A stretch of DNA of 64,000 bases from Mucor racemosus (Eukaryota > Mucoromycota > Mucoromycetes > Mucorales > Mucoraceae): contig JAPEHQ010000008.1 in assembly GCA_027405735.1 (NCBI GenBank), positions 1,116,001 through 1,180,000 of the forward strand, read 5' to 3'. Below, one piece after another: positions 37,066-49,369 of this stretch (position 1 is its first letter; every line of letters begins with the position of its first letter). A program made the translations under genes and the position numbers. The notes under the pieces are model-generated. The model saw only the letters and a program-made list of their open reading frames with translations, did not search any database and was not told where the DNA came from.

Positions 37066-40000
37066 TTATACATCCAACAGTTTCAATCCTGCATTATCAA
37101 GCTCTTCTTTTTCAGCAAGAGAAAGTTGTGGAACTTGATTTACGCCAACTTTTAATGTAGCAAGTATGTCTCTGTAATCACTCAATACCAAGTGACGATA
37201 GTCAATAGTATCGATTTGAGTCACAAGGTAAACCAAAAGGCGCGCAAACCCGTGATGACCAAACGATACGGCTGCATATTGAGCAACAAAGCCTTGATAA
37301 AATTGAAAGAAAGGTACCTGAGCTTGTCGGATATATTCCGAAGACCTCCGCCATGCATTCTCCAATGCTGCCAAATTGGTTTTGGTTCGACAAAGATAAT
37401 CCAACCATTGATCAATATCCTTTGACACTCTTTCATCCATAAATACTTCTCTTTCACTGATCATATCCGCTTGTCTACCTTCTCTATCACCAATCAAAAA
37501 GATTTTCATCAAGGTAACCATGGCAACATCATGATTGATATCACTGGTATAGAAAAACTTGTTAGCCAACTCAATTGTATTGGATACGATACTTGCTGCA
37601 TCAGCTTGACTCTTTTGTGCCACTTTAGATTTATCCAAATGATACAATGCATCAATAGGCGATAAAATAAATGCAGTTGTTTCCAATGAATTTGATTCAG
37701 TTTCTTCATTGCTAATATACATTAATGTCTTGATTGATCTTCCATCATGATTGAATAACGATTTGGATATATCTACATTTTGTTGATTAAAATCAAGATA
37801 AAATGGTTCTAAATCACTCAATTGCTGCTTATGCTGCTTTGATGATAGACAAAGATGTAGCAACTCCTGCGCCAACCACGTTTCGACAATACCAATTTGC
37901 TTACTACGGATGCCAGATTCCAGTTCCGTATATCCCAAGCTCATTCCCCAGCATTTCTCTCTTTCTTTACATTGATCTAACCAGATCCATAAAGCATACC
38001 GACCAAGCATATCCGTAGAGTAACATTCCTTCAATAAATGAACCACTTGTGCAGATTTAAGTTTGCATTGTGCATCTTGAATGATATCGCGGTATATTTC
38101 ATTACCAAGAGAAGTATAAGCAGCAATAAATTGCATGTAACGAAGAACATGGTTTGTGGATGTTGTGTAACCTAATGCAACGGAATTACCAGTTTGGAAA
38201 ATATTATCCTCCTGAATAACTGCCTTCCAGACTTCGTTTACAGTTCCTAACTCTGGTGGAAATAATTCAATGTGGGAGGCCCAAGCACCTAAGTAACCCA
38301 AAGCAGATTCATACAATGATTGATCTCTATCTCGACTAGCACGCAACACAGCTGTAATAGCAGGCAGATATGCAGTAGGTTGATGCCAATCAATGGCATG
38401 TGCTGGAATGGTTTTATGTGGGTCTGCAGCAGCATACAAAAGTACTTCTAATAAACCAATTGCAGTAGATGCTATAGTAGAATTCATTTCATTTGTTTCT
38501 TCTTGTTGAAGTACGGAACGAAGCCAACCCATTAATGGTCCTTGTAAATCTTCTAAAGTTGGAACGATGAATCCGTAACAAGCCAATACACGAATTAGCT
38601 TTAGCGTTTCAAGCTGAAGTGCATATGCTCTTCGTTTCAAGTTATCACAAGCAGTTTCTGGTGAAGTAACCAAGAATCGCAACGTGATCGTTGCCTTTTC
38701 AACAATACTTTCCGCAATTTGTTTACTCCCCTGCGCTAATACAGTTAGGAGTCGTACAGCTGCTAAACTTGGGTAGTTTGTATTATCATCTTCTGTCATA
38801 GGCCATTGTGTATTCGCCACGCCCCAATGGACAATAGGTTCCAAAAGCTCTTCTTCTTCAATAGATTCACATACATCTTGACCCGCTTCTGCCATACGAA
38901 CAACAATTCGAACCAAACGATCTACAGAGGCAGCATCATGCTGAATTAATTCACTACTTTCAGATGCCAACAAGTAACGAATACGAGCTAATAAATCCAT
39001 TTTGACTAAACCACGAACAAGATCTCGTTCAGCCAATGCAGCATCGTCCTTTTGCTCTTGTAATGAAGGTTGACCAGATGTTTGACGTACTCGATCTACT
39101 AATTCGGTCAACTTGTCATTTAGACCTTTTCGTTTGATCTCTGTAACACCAGCCGGTAAAATAGGACGAACAATATGGCCTAAAAATCTGTTAAATTTTT
39201 CAGTGGAATCCAAAAGTGATTCCTCCCAAGCTTGATGATCATCATCATCTAAAACAAGAGCAGCTAATGCCTTGATAGCACTAACTAATACAATTAAATT
39301 GCGATCATCCAAAGCAGAACGAAGATAGATGGTAGCAGAATGCTCTTTTCCTGTAAAAACAGCAAGCACCTGATTCCAAACAGGTTCAGTTGCGGCAGCT
39401 TTCTTAGCAATTGTAATAATGCGAGCAATGGTAATCAATACCATGGAACGTTGAGATGGTACTTGACTACGAACAAGGTAAAATAATTCGGCTAATGTAT
39501 ATCCAGCTTTTTCAGGTTCATCTCCATGATGGTGCAATCCTTTATGACGAGGAATATCCACTGTATTATCAATAATACGACCTTGCAAATCAAAACGCAC
39601 TTTACGATACACTTTCTCCACTTCAGATGCTTCAGATTCATTGTTTTCCTCTTCTAATTCCTTTAACCTTTGAGCTTCTTGCTTTCTGATCTCTGGTGTC
39701 AAAAATCGATTATCCATCCAAGCTAACTTATCATTTTCCATAGGTACATCAGCAAAATATTGCTTTTTCATTTGTAACAAATCTTCCTTGTCGTCATCTA
39801 CTTTTTCAACATGAGGTTCAAAAGATACTTTCTTTTTTGTTGCTGTTGTTGTTGATGTTTCTTCCTTTGGTCCATTATTTTTACTTTTTAATCCTTTCAT
39901 AAGTAATGCAATTGATTCAGGACTAAGTGTACTCATGATTTCCTCGCGCGCATCATCCAATTCCTGTTGGGACATTTCGTGAATACGTCTATCATTTTCA

Positions 40001-40629
40001 TCTACTGGTTCCTCAGACATGACTTGTGGTGGCGCTTCAGGTCGAGGACCTTTAGTTGCTCCAGCTGCTGATTTATTACGTTGAGCCTCCAATCTCTTTT
40101 TAAATTCACTGCGATGAACAGGCTTTGGAAACCCATTCACTTGTCCACGAGCAGGCTTGTTTTCCATAACAATTGGTAATGTTGGTGCGCTCACTTCTTT
40201 TACATCATGTTCTTTAATTTCACCCAAAACTTGACCCAAAAGTGAAGTCAAATCAATCATTTTCTTACTAACTGGTACATGTGGTTCAGGGTTAGGATCC
40301 ATGACAGGTTCAAATTCATCTTGTTGTTGTTCGTCTTCTTCAATGACAGTGGTAGTATTAGGATTTTTCTCCAATACTGGTACAGATTCCTCTAAAGATG
40401 GCATTTCCAAGGCTGGCATAGGTGAGTCCAAAGCACTGCTGCTTCCACTTGCTAAACGTTCTGAAAAAAGGCTACGCTTCTTTTTTTCTACTGGCTTATC
40501 TAATGAAGGAGGTGCATTTGTACGATACACTTTGGCAGATGGCATAGTTTCTTTTTCAAAAAACTCCTTTTGAAGTCTTTCCAAATCATCGTCATCGACG
40601 TTGAATGTTGGTCGAGTGAATTTACTCAT
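37066..40629 (-). CDS. RPAP1: RNA polymerase II-associated protein 1 (RPAP1/Rba50)
   Basis: Uninterrupted frame of 1187 aa, the only long intronless gene in the window. RPAP1 (yeast Rba50) helps assemble RNA polymerase II in the cytoplasm, bridging subunit subcomplexes with GPN GTPases before nuclear import. The N-terminal domain shows DENDRRIHEMSQQELDDARE then IMSTLSPESIALLMKG (about residues 210-245). The C-terminal signature follows at about 340-400: YRKVRFDLQGRIID, then GLHHHGDEPEKAGYTLAELF and the Ser-Gln rich LVRSQVPSQRSM. The remaining 780 residues are helical and HEAT-like. Length fits metazoan RPAP1 better than short yeast Rba50. The start ATG is followed at once by a conserved-looking acidic lead. 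It is divergent from ELG1 with 403 bases between the chosen starts. Confidence 0.93.
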   Translation of the reverse strand: MSKFTRPTFNVDDDDLERLQKEFFEKETMPSAKVYRTNAPPSLDKPVEKKKRSLFSERLASGSSSALDSPMPALEMPSLEESVPVLEKNPNTTTVIEEDEQQQDEFEPVMDPNPEPHVPVSKKMIDLTSLLGQVLGEIKEHDVKEVSAPTLPIVMENKPARGQVNGFPKPVHRSEFKKRLEAQRNKSAAGATKGPRPEAPPQVMSEEPVDENDRRIHEMSQQELDDAREEIMSTLSPESIALLMKGLKSKNNGPKEETSTTTATKKKVSFEPHVEKVDDDKEDLLQMKKQYFADVPMENDKLAWMDNRFLTPEIRKQEAQRLKELEEENNESEASEVEKVYRKVRFDLQGRIIDNTVDIPRHKGLHHHGDEPEKAGYTLAELFYLVRSQVPSQRSMVLITIARIITIAKKAAATEPVWNQVLAVFTGKEHSATIYLRSALDDRNLIVLVSAIKALAALVLDDDDHQAWEESLLDSTEKFNRFLGHIVRPILPAGVTEIKRKGLNDKLTELVDRVRQTSGQPSLQEQKDDAALAERDLVRGLVKMDLLARIRYLLASESSELIQHDAASVDRLVRIVVRMAEAGQDVCESIEEEELLEPIVHWGVANTQWPMTEDDNTNYPSLAAVRLLTVLAQGSKQIAESIVEKATITLRFLVTSPETACDNLKRRAYALQLETLKLIRVLACYGFIVPTLEDLQGPLMGWLRSVLQQEETNEMNSTIASTAIGLLEVLLYAAADPHKTIPAHAIDWHQPTAYLPAITAVLRASRDRDQSLYESALGYLGAWASHIELFPPELGTVNEVWKAVIQEDNIFQTGNSVALGYTTSTNHVLRYMQFIAAYTSLGNEIYRDIIQDAQCKLKSAQVVHLLKECYSTDMLGRYALWIWLDQCKEREKCWGMSLGYTELESGIRSKQIGIVETWLAQELLHLCLSSKQHKQQLSDLEPFYLDFNQQNVDISKSLFNHDGRSIKTLMYISNEETESNSLETTAFILSPIDALYHLDKSKVAQKSQADAASIVSNTIELANKFFYTSDINHDVAMVTLMKIFLIGDREGRQADMISEREVFMDERVSKDIDQWLDYLCRTKTNLAALENAWRRSSEYIRQAQVPFFQFYQGFVAQYAAVSFGHHGFARLLVYLVTQIDTIDYRHLVLSDYRDILATLKVGVNQVPQLSLAEKEELDNAGLKLLDV

Positions 40630-41032
40630 GATTGATTGTATTGGATTAAGAGAAAATGCGAATCTTTTTTAAAAAAATGAAAAAAATCTTTTCACGGCTA
40701 ACGAAAAATATGAAACTACGATTTTCCATGTTAAAGTTTGAAAATGCTTATTTAACTAGTTTTTGACGTTTTTTCGAAAAAAAAAAATGTTTTGATAATC
40801 TTTATATGTTGGATAACCATTTCAGTGTTTGTTACTAAAGTGTTAACTTGTAAAATTTGGTTGAAATAATTTCCGAAACAAGACTTTTGCAACAAAGAAA
40901 CTATCAAAATTACAGGTGGTCACGAGCTTACCTTCTTTCACGGAGACCTAAATCAAGGGCAACATGGTGAAAGAACGCGGTTCATTTGATACGCGAATTT
41001 CAGATTCAAATTTGTTTCATTGTCTTTTTTTC
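40630..41032. promoter_or_regulatory. Divergent promoter RPAP1/ELG1 with two ACGCG words
   Basis: Shared upstream DNA of two genes pointing apart. Two ACGCG cores (in AACGCGG near 40976 and TACGCGA near 40990) lie 5' of the preferred ELG1 start. ACGCG is the core of the MBF/MCB site that drives G1/S genes in other fungi, and a replication factor is a fitting target. This is inference from motif and position. Confidence 0.5.
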
Positions 41033-43404
41033 ATGTCGTCCAAACAAAAATCAATCAAAGATCATTTTAGTCCATTAAAATCTGCCGAGTTGACAGAAAG
41101 GGAGCCTAATGTCTACCCTTTATTTAGATCAAAGGTTATTGAGAAAAAGAAGAAACCAAAGCTATGCAGGCCAGAAGCAACTAAAATACTACTACCACAG
41201 ACTGCATCAATATCAGCACCAGCATCAGCATCCGCAGCTGCCGTTGCCATTGTAACAAAGCCCAAGATTTCTGAATTAAAAAGCGTTTCCAATCCAAATA
41301 AAACCATCAAATCAAGACCAGCATCAAAAATGGCCAAACAATCATTGAACACAATAATCGCAAAAGATACCCATAAATTTTATTTAAATCAAAAAAAGAA
41401 AAGAGATCAAACGCAACATGAAACATCTACTCAACTACAGCAAAATCAACCTTCAACACGTCCTCAAAGGCTCGATATGAAAGAAATTGATCATCAGATG
41501 AGCAAAGAACATTCAGTCAATTGGAGACAAGATCGTTGTTGTAAAGTTTTATATGATCAAATACCAAATTTAAGGAAGAATAACAACAAAAAAACCATGT
41601 GGCGAGATAAATATCGGCCAAATACAGTAGATGGATTACTTGGATATTTACCAGATTATGAATATACAAGAGATTGGCTAAATCAACTTAAAATTAAGAA
41701 TCCTACTCCAATAGATCCCACACCAAAGAAGAAAAAGACAAAGAATAACAGTATCGATGATAAAGAGGTTATTTATAATCTCATGTTGTTTGTAGGTGGT
41801 CATGGATTAGGCAAGACAGCCACTGTGTACACAGCAGCCAAAGAAACTGGATATTCCATTTTTGAAATTAACTCAAGTTCACGACGTACAGGAAAAGATG
41901 TTACAGACAGTGTGGGAGAAATGACAGAAAGTCATTTGGTGCGGTTTAACAACAATGCGAACAAAAGAAAAGTACAAGGAGAAACTATCATTTTAAGGGA
42001 TACTGTAAAGACGAAAAAACCAAAAACTATTGATATAGCGCAACATTTCAAAAAGATGCTTAGTATGCAAAATGGTGGTCATGTAGAAGCAGAAGAGCCA
42101 GCCAAACCAGAAGAGAAACCACCACCACCTCCTCCTCCTCCAACTCCAACTCCAACTCCATCACCACAAAATACTTTGGAAGCATTCTTTAAAAAGGCAA
42201 AAGAAAAACAAGACCTTGTATTAGAAGAAATCGCAAATCAACCAAAACAGAGCTTACTTTTATTTGAAGAAGTAGATGTCTTGTTTGACGAAGATAAAGG
42301 ATTTTGGACAGCAATCATTGATCTATGTCAAAAGAGTAAAAGACCTATTATCATGACCTGTAATGATGAAAACAAGATACCATTTGATTTATTAAACATA
42401 CAGTCGACTGTATATTTTGATAAAGCAACAACAAAACAAGAACAAACTAGTTTATCGCAATATATACAATTGATTTGTTATGCAGAACATTATTTAATCC
42501 CTAAGAGAGAGATAACCTACCTATGTGAATTATTTGAATATGATACGAGACAGATTATTGACATATTACAGTTTTGGTTAAATGAAACACCATCAGACAA
42601 AGATGAACATTTTGTTTACCCATGTTTATTTGCTCATATAATGGGATTTTCAAATAGTTTATTTACAAGGGATTTCATGCAATTGATGGATAATTTGAAA
42701 GGATCTAATAGCAGAGCGATTGAAATATGTACAAGATATTACTATGAGTATAATACAGAGCAAGTACAGGTACAAGAACAAGAACAAGAACAAGTCATGG
42801 AAATAGAAGATTTATATCAGGTCATTGAAAATGCATCTTTTGCAGACGCATGGATTAGAGCAAACGATAAGCATAGACATCAGGTGAGTTGTTGTTTTTT
42901 TTTTTGCAAAATAATAGATTGGTTATATTAATTTTTATTATAAAATAGTTGTATGATATAGATCAATATAATAATTATCAAGATGGTTATCATGGCAACG
43001 ATATTCAAATGATTTACAAAAATCCATCAGATCTAGACCATTGGGAATTAGGAGAGATCATTGATAATTCAATTACAGTGATGAATTTAGCGACAATTAA
43101 CAAAAGCAATAGTTGGCGTAACCATCTATCGGCATGGTCAAGTCATTGGGAATATTTGTGCAACACGCGAAAACTCTATTCAGATGATTGTTTAATTACT
43201 TGCAAGCAGATAATACAACACAGCAACAGTATTCATCTTGATTTAATCATGTCTCAATATATGCCACATATAAGAAGTTTATCTAAATATGATCAAGGTG
43301 TAGCTGGAAAAGGACGAACCATAAGAACAAGAAAGCGATTAAGATATCTGCAATTGACTGATGAATCAAGAGATGTAATTAATTGGCAACAGACTACTAT
43401 ATAG
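41033..43404 (+). CDS. ELG1: Elg1/ATAD5-type PCNA unloader (alternative RFC large subunit)
   Basis: Two exons, 41033-42883 and 42949-43404, 768 aa. Elg1 with Rfc2-5 removes PCNA from DNA after replication. The N-terminus QKSIKDHF (residues 5-12) resembles a PIP box, the PCNA-binding motif. The ATPase core has MWRDKYRPNTVDGLLG, a Walker A GGHGLGKT (about residue 255), FEINSSSRRTGKDV, the ATAD5-type Walker B LLLFEEVDVLFDEDKGFW (about 407) and sensor 1 IIMTCND (about 439). FEEVD rather than DExD and the SSRRTGK string separate it from Rfc1 and Ctf18. A Pro-rich low-complexity insert lies before the Walker B. The second exon gives the C-terminal helical collar and MSQYMPHIRSLSKYD. An in-frame ATG at 40964 would add 23 residues; 41033 is preferred because it places the PIP box at the very N-terminus. 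Confidence 0.93.
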
Positions 43405-43574
43405 TAACAAGCCTCCCATCTCTTTTTTTGGTGTTCATCCCCCCAAATCCCCCCCTTGTTTGTCAAATATTTGCATTTAACTATAATAATATGATCGAAG
43501 TCTTTCTTTCTCTCTTTCTCTCTTTCTTTTTTCTTTTTCTTTTTCTTTTTTTTTTTACAATACTTTATACATAA

Positions 43575-46159
43575 ATGCTTAATGATACTACTGCTAATCA
43601 ATTAAATTTACATAAAAGGACATTTCCAATATGCCCTAAATGTAATACAACATGTTCAACATCAACTTCCGTTGTTAGAGCATTTAATCAAGTGTATCAT
43701 TATAATTGCTTTGTTTGTGAGGTATAGAGTCATCTTTTTTTTTTTTTTTTTACTTTAACCCCTTCCCCTTAAAAAAAAAAAGAAGAAGAAAAAAAAAAGG
43801 CGTTCAAAAGGGAGAAATATATACTTAGATTTCTCTTCTTCTTTTTGTAGGATTGTCTCGTACCTGTAGCAGATAAATATTATCCTGACACCAGTAAAAA
43901 AAAGGCAGTTTTATGTGAATATCATCATTTTAAACGATCTGGTTTGATTTGTTCAAATTGTAATACATCTATATTACAACATAAATGTAGTGAATGTTCA
44001 CAGTGTGTTACACCAAATACACATCAGTATGAATTTAAAGGCCAAACTTATTGTAGACTACACTATTCAATGATTGAAGAAACCCATTGTGCTGGATGTA
44101 ATCAAGCTATTCTCAAACAATTTGTTGAACATGGAGATTTGCCAAATTTGATTTGGCATCCTGAATGTTATATGATTTATAAATTTTGGGGTGCTAAATT
44201 AGCTCCAAAGAAGACTACAGAACAAGACATAATAACCATGCAAACCCAAATCGATAAAAAAGTTACACGTGTGTGGACTGATTTATCGTCATTTGAAGAA
44301 TCATCTGCAAATTGTATATCAGATATGCTATTAAATGTAGCTGCTGGTGCATATATTGAAGGTATTCGCATGGCTAATCAATTCATTATGCATTTAGAAG
44401 TACTATTTAATGCCTTGGATGCAATTGAACAAACTGGGCGACAAGGTAAATATCACATTTAGTATAGTAATTATTCCACTAAAACCCCTTTTAATAACGC
44501 ACACTCAGAGTTACATTGCAATAATGAAGCAAATCTTATTTGTAAACAAATGATTCGATTTCTTCAATTACTAACTACACCACCAAATGATACATCAATT
44601 ACCCAAGAATTACTATCACTTGTAACTGGATTAGCGCAAAATTTAAAATCATTGATTCGAATTGGACTATCTGCAGCTCTAAACTTGGTAAGGAATTTTC
44701 CCCCATTTTAATTCTATTAAACAAAAGAAAAGAAAAGAAAAGAAAATAATAAAATTATATACATATCATTCTTATTTTTATTTAATTTTCTGAAATTCAT
44801 TGCATTTATTACATGTAATCTTATAAGGAACGAGAATTTGATGTTCAAAATGCGATACCTCAATTTCTAAATCAATTATTGGAACTGGAAAAGAAACGAG
44901 TATGGATTGCAGGAAGATATTGGTTCAAAGATCCACCAGCAACGTCTACAACCAACAACAGCATCGATCAAGTTGATATTTGCTGTCAATGCCAGTTAGT
45001 TATTCAAGATAGCGATTGTTATGCATTTCAACATTTGCAGTGGCATCCATCATGCTTTCAATGCTCAAAATGTAAAACGCTACTAGATGAAACAAACGCA
45101 TTTTTACTCGAAAACGTTCTCTACTGTCAATCATGCTGTGAATTAGATGCAACTAATTCTGCAATAGCTCAATGTAGACATGTAAGTTTGTTGCAACATA
45201 ATTTGAATCATCTAAAAGCATATTTGGCCAAAATGTCCACTACAACTGCCGCTTCTTCTCCTGTAACTGCAAATAATTTAAACGGAGGTAACAATCAAAT
45301 CAACTCAGATTTATGCATATCAAATTAACGTCTAAACACAAATAGTTAAAAAATCACCAAATCAAGCACTTGTACCCGAGACCAAAAGACAGAGGTCTAT
45401 ATTACGCGTATTAGGAAATAGACAGCAGCAACAAAGGTCAAACCGGTTAAATTCAGTGCATTTGGGCCAAATTGGACGTACATCGTCTACGACATTAAAA
45501 GACTCGGCATCGTCTTCAATAGGAAAAAAGAAAGGAAACCTCATGATTTCCACAGATACAACAAATTCCTCATCGAGCCAACAACCTCATTTTACTGCAC
45601 TATCGTCACCTATATCACCTGCGGTATCACCTTTTGTTTCATCCTCACCAACAGCAACAAAAGGAGGGAAATTTACACAAAGTATTCGACGTACATTTAG
45701 TACAAGCAGCCAATACGGTGGTAAACACAGACCTTCTTTGTACAATGTTTTTCAATCAAAAAAACGAGAACCAAGGCGAGCTTCTGTACTTACAATAGAT
45801 GAATCTGGGCATACATCTCATAAATATGTTCACTTATCAACTCTTACACCATCTCAAGATTTCATTGTTCGACATGCTGCAGTTATTGCTATGGAACCAC
45901 TTATGAGGACTATATTTTCATTAGATGATTTGATTGATTTGATTGATGAAAAGAAAAAGAAGAAGAAAAAGGCACATCAGCAAGTAAATCATTCTCAAAA
46001 CCCTGCTTCAGCATTATGGGGTAAATTAATCACTCATATCAAAGCTTCATCTTCTACTACTACCGGCAGCACTGCAACCTCAAAGTTGGAAGTAAATGAC
46101 AATAAAACATTTGGTGTATCATTGGCGACAGTAGCTCAAAGAGATCATGATCGGCTAAT

Positions 46160-46196
<37 letters not shown>

Positions 46197-47289
46197 AAGC
46201 ATGGTGATGGCGGTGTAACATTACGAGATTATACACCAGCTTTGGCTGCAAGTTTTTCAGATAATGCATTGATACCTATTTTTGTCAAAAGTTGCATTAC
46301 GATTATTTCACAATCAGGTAATATACACTTTTTTATTTATTTATAGTAAAAAAAAAAAACTAAACGCACATAAAACTTAGACATGTCGATTGAAGGAGTA
46401 TTTCGTAAAAATGGCAATATTCGTCAACTTAGAACGCTTTCAGAATCTATAGACTGTTTGGAACCAGCAACGTGTACCACTGCTACAATGGAAGAATTAC
46501 TTGCAAATCAAAATGCAATTCAATTAGCTTCATTACTAAAAAAATATCTTCGAGAACTACCTGAACCTTTGCTGACATTTTCATTGTACAAATTGTTTGT
46601 ACAATGTGGGCGCATCATGGAGGATGAAGAGCGTAAAAAGAAGGCACTTCATCTTGCATGTTGCTTGTTACCAAAGTCAAATCGTGATACAGCCATGATG
46701 ATATTTTGCTGTTTGAAATGGGTTTCCTCATTTAGTGACACTAACAAAATGGGTATTCCTAACCTGGCACGCGTGATTGCTCCCAGTGTCCTGTTTGATA
46801 GACCCTCCCATACATCCAATACATCTATTCCTGCTGCTGCAGTTGATCTTCGCCGAGGGGCTCAAGACGAGATTAACATAATTGAGACATTGATTCGAGA
46901 AGTAGATGATTTATCAATAGTAAGTATTCTTGGTTATTGAGGCTTTAATATATGTATTCACTCTAATTCACCTGTAGATTCCTTCTGATTTGACAGTTTT
47001 TACTCTGCACGATATCAATCAAGATATAACTGATCTAAATTCAAGATATTTTATACATCATTATCAGCAATTGCTCTCTGAAATGCAAAATCAAAGATCA
47101 AAGAGTGAAAGCAATAGTCCTGTAACAGCAAGTTCACCTAAAAAATTAACACAATCTACATTGTTATTGAAGCATCATATTGGAATACCAAAGCCATTAA
47201 CTTTCAATAGCAATAATTCTCCAACATCAGTGGCTACACCTACCCCTTCAAAGCAAAGAAGGACATCTTGGATACCCGGATTAAAGTAA
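43575..47289 (+). CDS. LRG1: Three-LIM RhoGAP of the Lrg1 type
   Basis: Seven exons: 43575-43721, 43851-44445, 44509-44687, 44828-45287, 45346-46317, 46381-46919, 46978-47289, about 1067 aa. It should switch off Rho1 (beta-glucan synthase and cell-integrity control) by stimulating GTP hydrolysis at growth sites. LIM modules: the first spans the exon 1-2 junction (CPKC ... YHYNCFVCEDC), the second starts CSNCNTSILQHKCSECSQC and runs to CRLHY, and the third in exon 4 is CCQCQLVIQDSDC to YCQSCC. The RhoGAP domain has the arginine finger in MSIEGVFRKNGNIRQLRTLS, then IQLASLLKKYLRELPEPLLT and NLARVIAPSVLF. Three LIMs plus a C-terminal GAP is the yeast Lrg1/S. pombe Rga1 layout. A lysine run and a 12-residue polyglutamine (CAA repeat, near 46160) precede the GAP domain. 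The intron 45288-45345 is needed to avoid a stop after exon 4. ELG1 ends only 170 bases upstream. Confidence 0.92.
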
Positions 47290-48508
47290 ATTTATTATAA
47301 ACACCAAGCATTGTATTTCTTCTTTTTTTTTTTCTTTTTTTTTACTATTATTAATACCATATTATTTTATTTATTCTACTCGTCATTTATTATTCTTATT
47401 CTTATTCTTTAATGTATACCTTTTTTCTTTCTTTCTCTCTTCTTTGTTATAAGCATGTCATGTTTGTAAGTAATATATGTAATGTATCAATTTTTTTTAT
47501 TGATTTTGAATAAATAATAAATCATATTATGCACCAATTTATTTTATTGAAAATGTATTACATATGCCCCCTTTATTGTTAATGTCCATGATACAATGTA
47601 CTATATTTAACTTGTTTTCCTTGTTATGGTAAAAGCGCCCTACATGCTTTAGTCATCTAGACACAGTGTTTTAATGGGTCCTGTTTAGCGCTCAAGGTTC
47701 AAAAATATGATGTTTCACGCATATGTATCATTTGCATATGTAATGTCAAAATAGAAAATATCAAAATGTAGATGTATGACAAAAGCATGTTTTTTTAACA
47801 AACTATTAATTATAACAGATTTCCCTGACTTATTCAACTTTTTAAGAAAACAAAGTAAACTATTTTGCCTCTATATCAGTCATAATTTATTTTGATGTAA
47901 AGCTGATTTATGGTATCCAATAGTTCATGACTTGGAGAATACGAACATATTTTTTTCATAGTTTTCCTGGTTGCTTATATATCTTTAAATAGTTTTTGAA
48001 AATTAGCATTTATCTTCAACTGTTTATACCATTTAGATGCTTTCAAGGAGAGAACTAGTCAGGGCATGCATTATTCCTGCCATTGCTTTTGCGTTCTCAA
48101 TATCCTTCGTGACGCCATGTTACAGCTACTCGATTCCTGTCGCTAAATCCTGATCCTATTGCTTTATATTAGAATAATAACTTACAGTGTATACTTGTTC
48201 TTTAGGTCTTTTGCTTATTCTTGATCTCGTCACAATGTTTCTTCCATATTAATGTTATAAGGTAACCGAATAGGTACTCAATCATTGAGCAATCCGATAA
48301 TAATTATTAGGATAATTGGAGGAAGCATCAGCCTTCAAAGAATATGCATGAATTCGGTTTCCAGTGGGATCTTTTCTTCCTCGACTATCCTTTGTGGTAT
48401 TATTATATTCTGATTTGCTCACAAAAGCAAGCATCAGTTTTTGTTAGTAGTGTGGTGTAATATGTGCATTAATAATTTAATGGAAAAATAAGGCTTTTAT
48501 AATAAGTA
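47290..48508. other. Intergenic, 3' side of LRG1
   Basis: T-rich sequence directly after the stop is probably the 3' untranslated region (AATAAA words near 47510). No further gene is seen. Confidence 0.5.
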
Positions 48509-48850
48509 TTATTTGTGTCTGTATATTTGATACGAATTCCCTACTTCACCTTTGTCCAATATATTCCCATTAATACAAAATTTCAGAGTGATAATCAATA
48601 TACTACCCACCAAGTAACTGAAACCAGAAAACATCTTGAATGTAAAAAAGGGCGATGCATTAATGCTTGCATCAATATTCGTGGCAATTGTTGGTCCAAA
48701 AATTGGCAACGAATTTGAGCAAATCAGTACCAAAATACCTGTTTGAATTTTGCCCATTCCAAAAATATTTGCAGCGTTAGGAAATTTTAATGCAAATTAG
48801 GAACCACTTCCAAATCCAAAAACGATACTGGGAGCCATGAGAGTTTAAAT
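48509..48850 (-). pseudogene. Fragment of an MFS monocarboxylate-type transporter
   Basis: On the minus strand the reading is LMAPSIVFGFGSGS, a stop, then FALKFPNAANIFGMGKIQTG, ILVLICSNSLPIFGPTIATN, IDASINASPFFTFKMFSGFS and YLVGSILIITLKF. The order (G.GSG, FG...TG, .FGP.IA..I, F..FSG...+.G) is that of the last helices of major facilitator proteins of the monocarboxylate-porter family. There is one in-frame stop, no upstream half, and no start or plausible splice context, so it is a broken remnant. Confidence 0.65.
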
Positions 48851-49369
48851 GTAAGAGTTAACAGGTTAAATATAATAAATAAATTCAATCAGCTGATAAG
48901 GTCGGCTGAAGCTCTAAACGTTTAATTAAGCATGAGGACGGTGGTATCCATGGATATCTACTCTACTACAACTCTTCCAATGAATCTTATGGCATAGCAT
49001 ACGACAATACAAGAGGACCATTGGGAGTCAAATAATTCCAAATATGTCGCATTTCCTTTATGCATAAAAGATTGCATTAGTTTGATATCAATCATTGTAA
49101 TTTAAGCTATACTCTATGTACAAGTGACTATATCACTGAGAACGTAGGTTCTTTATATTGAGTTCAAAAAGGAAGCCTCGAAACATCAGGTCCTGGATTC
49201 TAAAAGTATTTATACCATTTCAATTCCATTTGGATGTCAGGTTCAATATGGGATTGAAACAAAATTTAACATAAATAATAGGCAAAAAAAACGTACAGAA
49301 TCTATTCATCGAGAAGCAGCCGTTCCAAGAAAGTAGATATAAAGGTTTACTGTAATAAACTTGAATCAA
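48851..49369. other. Unassigned sequence upstream of the transporter fragment
   Basis: Might contain further eroded transporter exons, but no frame could be recognised. It ends where repeat B copy 3 begins. Confidence 0.35.

Noticed and set aside
36828..37073. 81-codon minus-strand frame after RPAP1
   Set aside because: Translation of TA-rich 3' sequence (poly-Tyr, poly-Leu); no domain.
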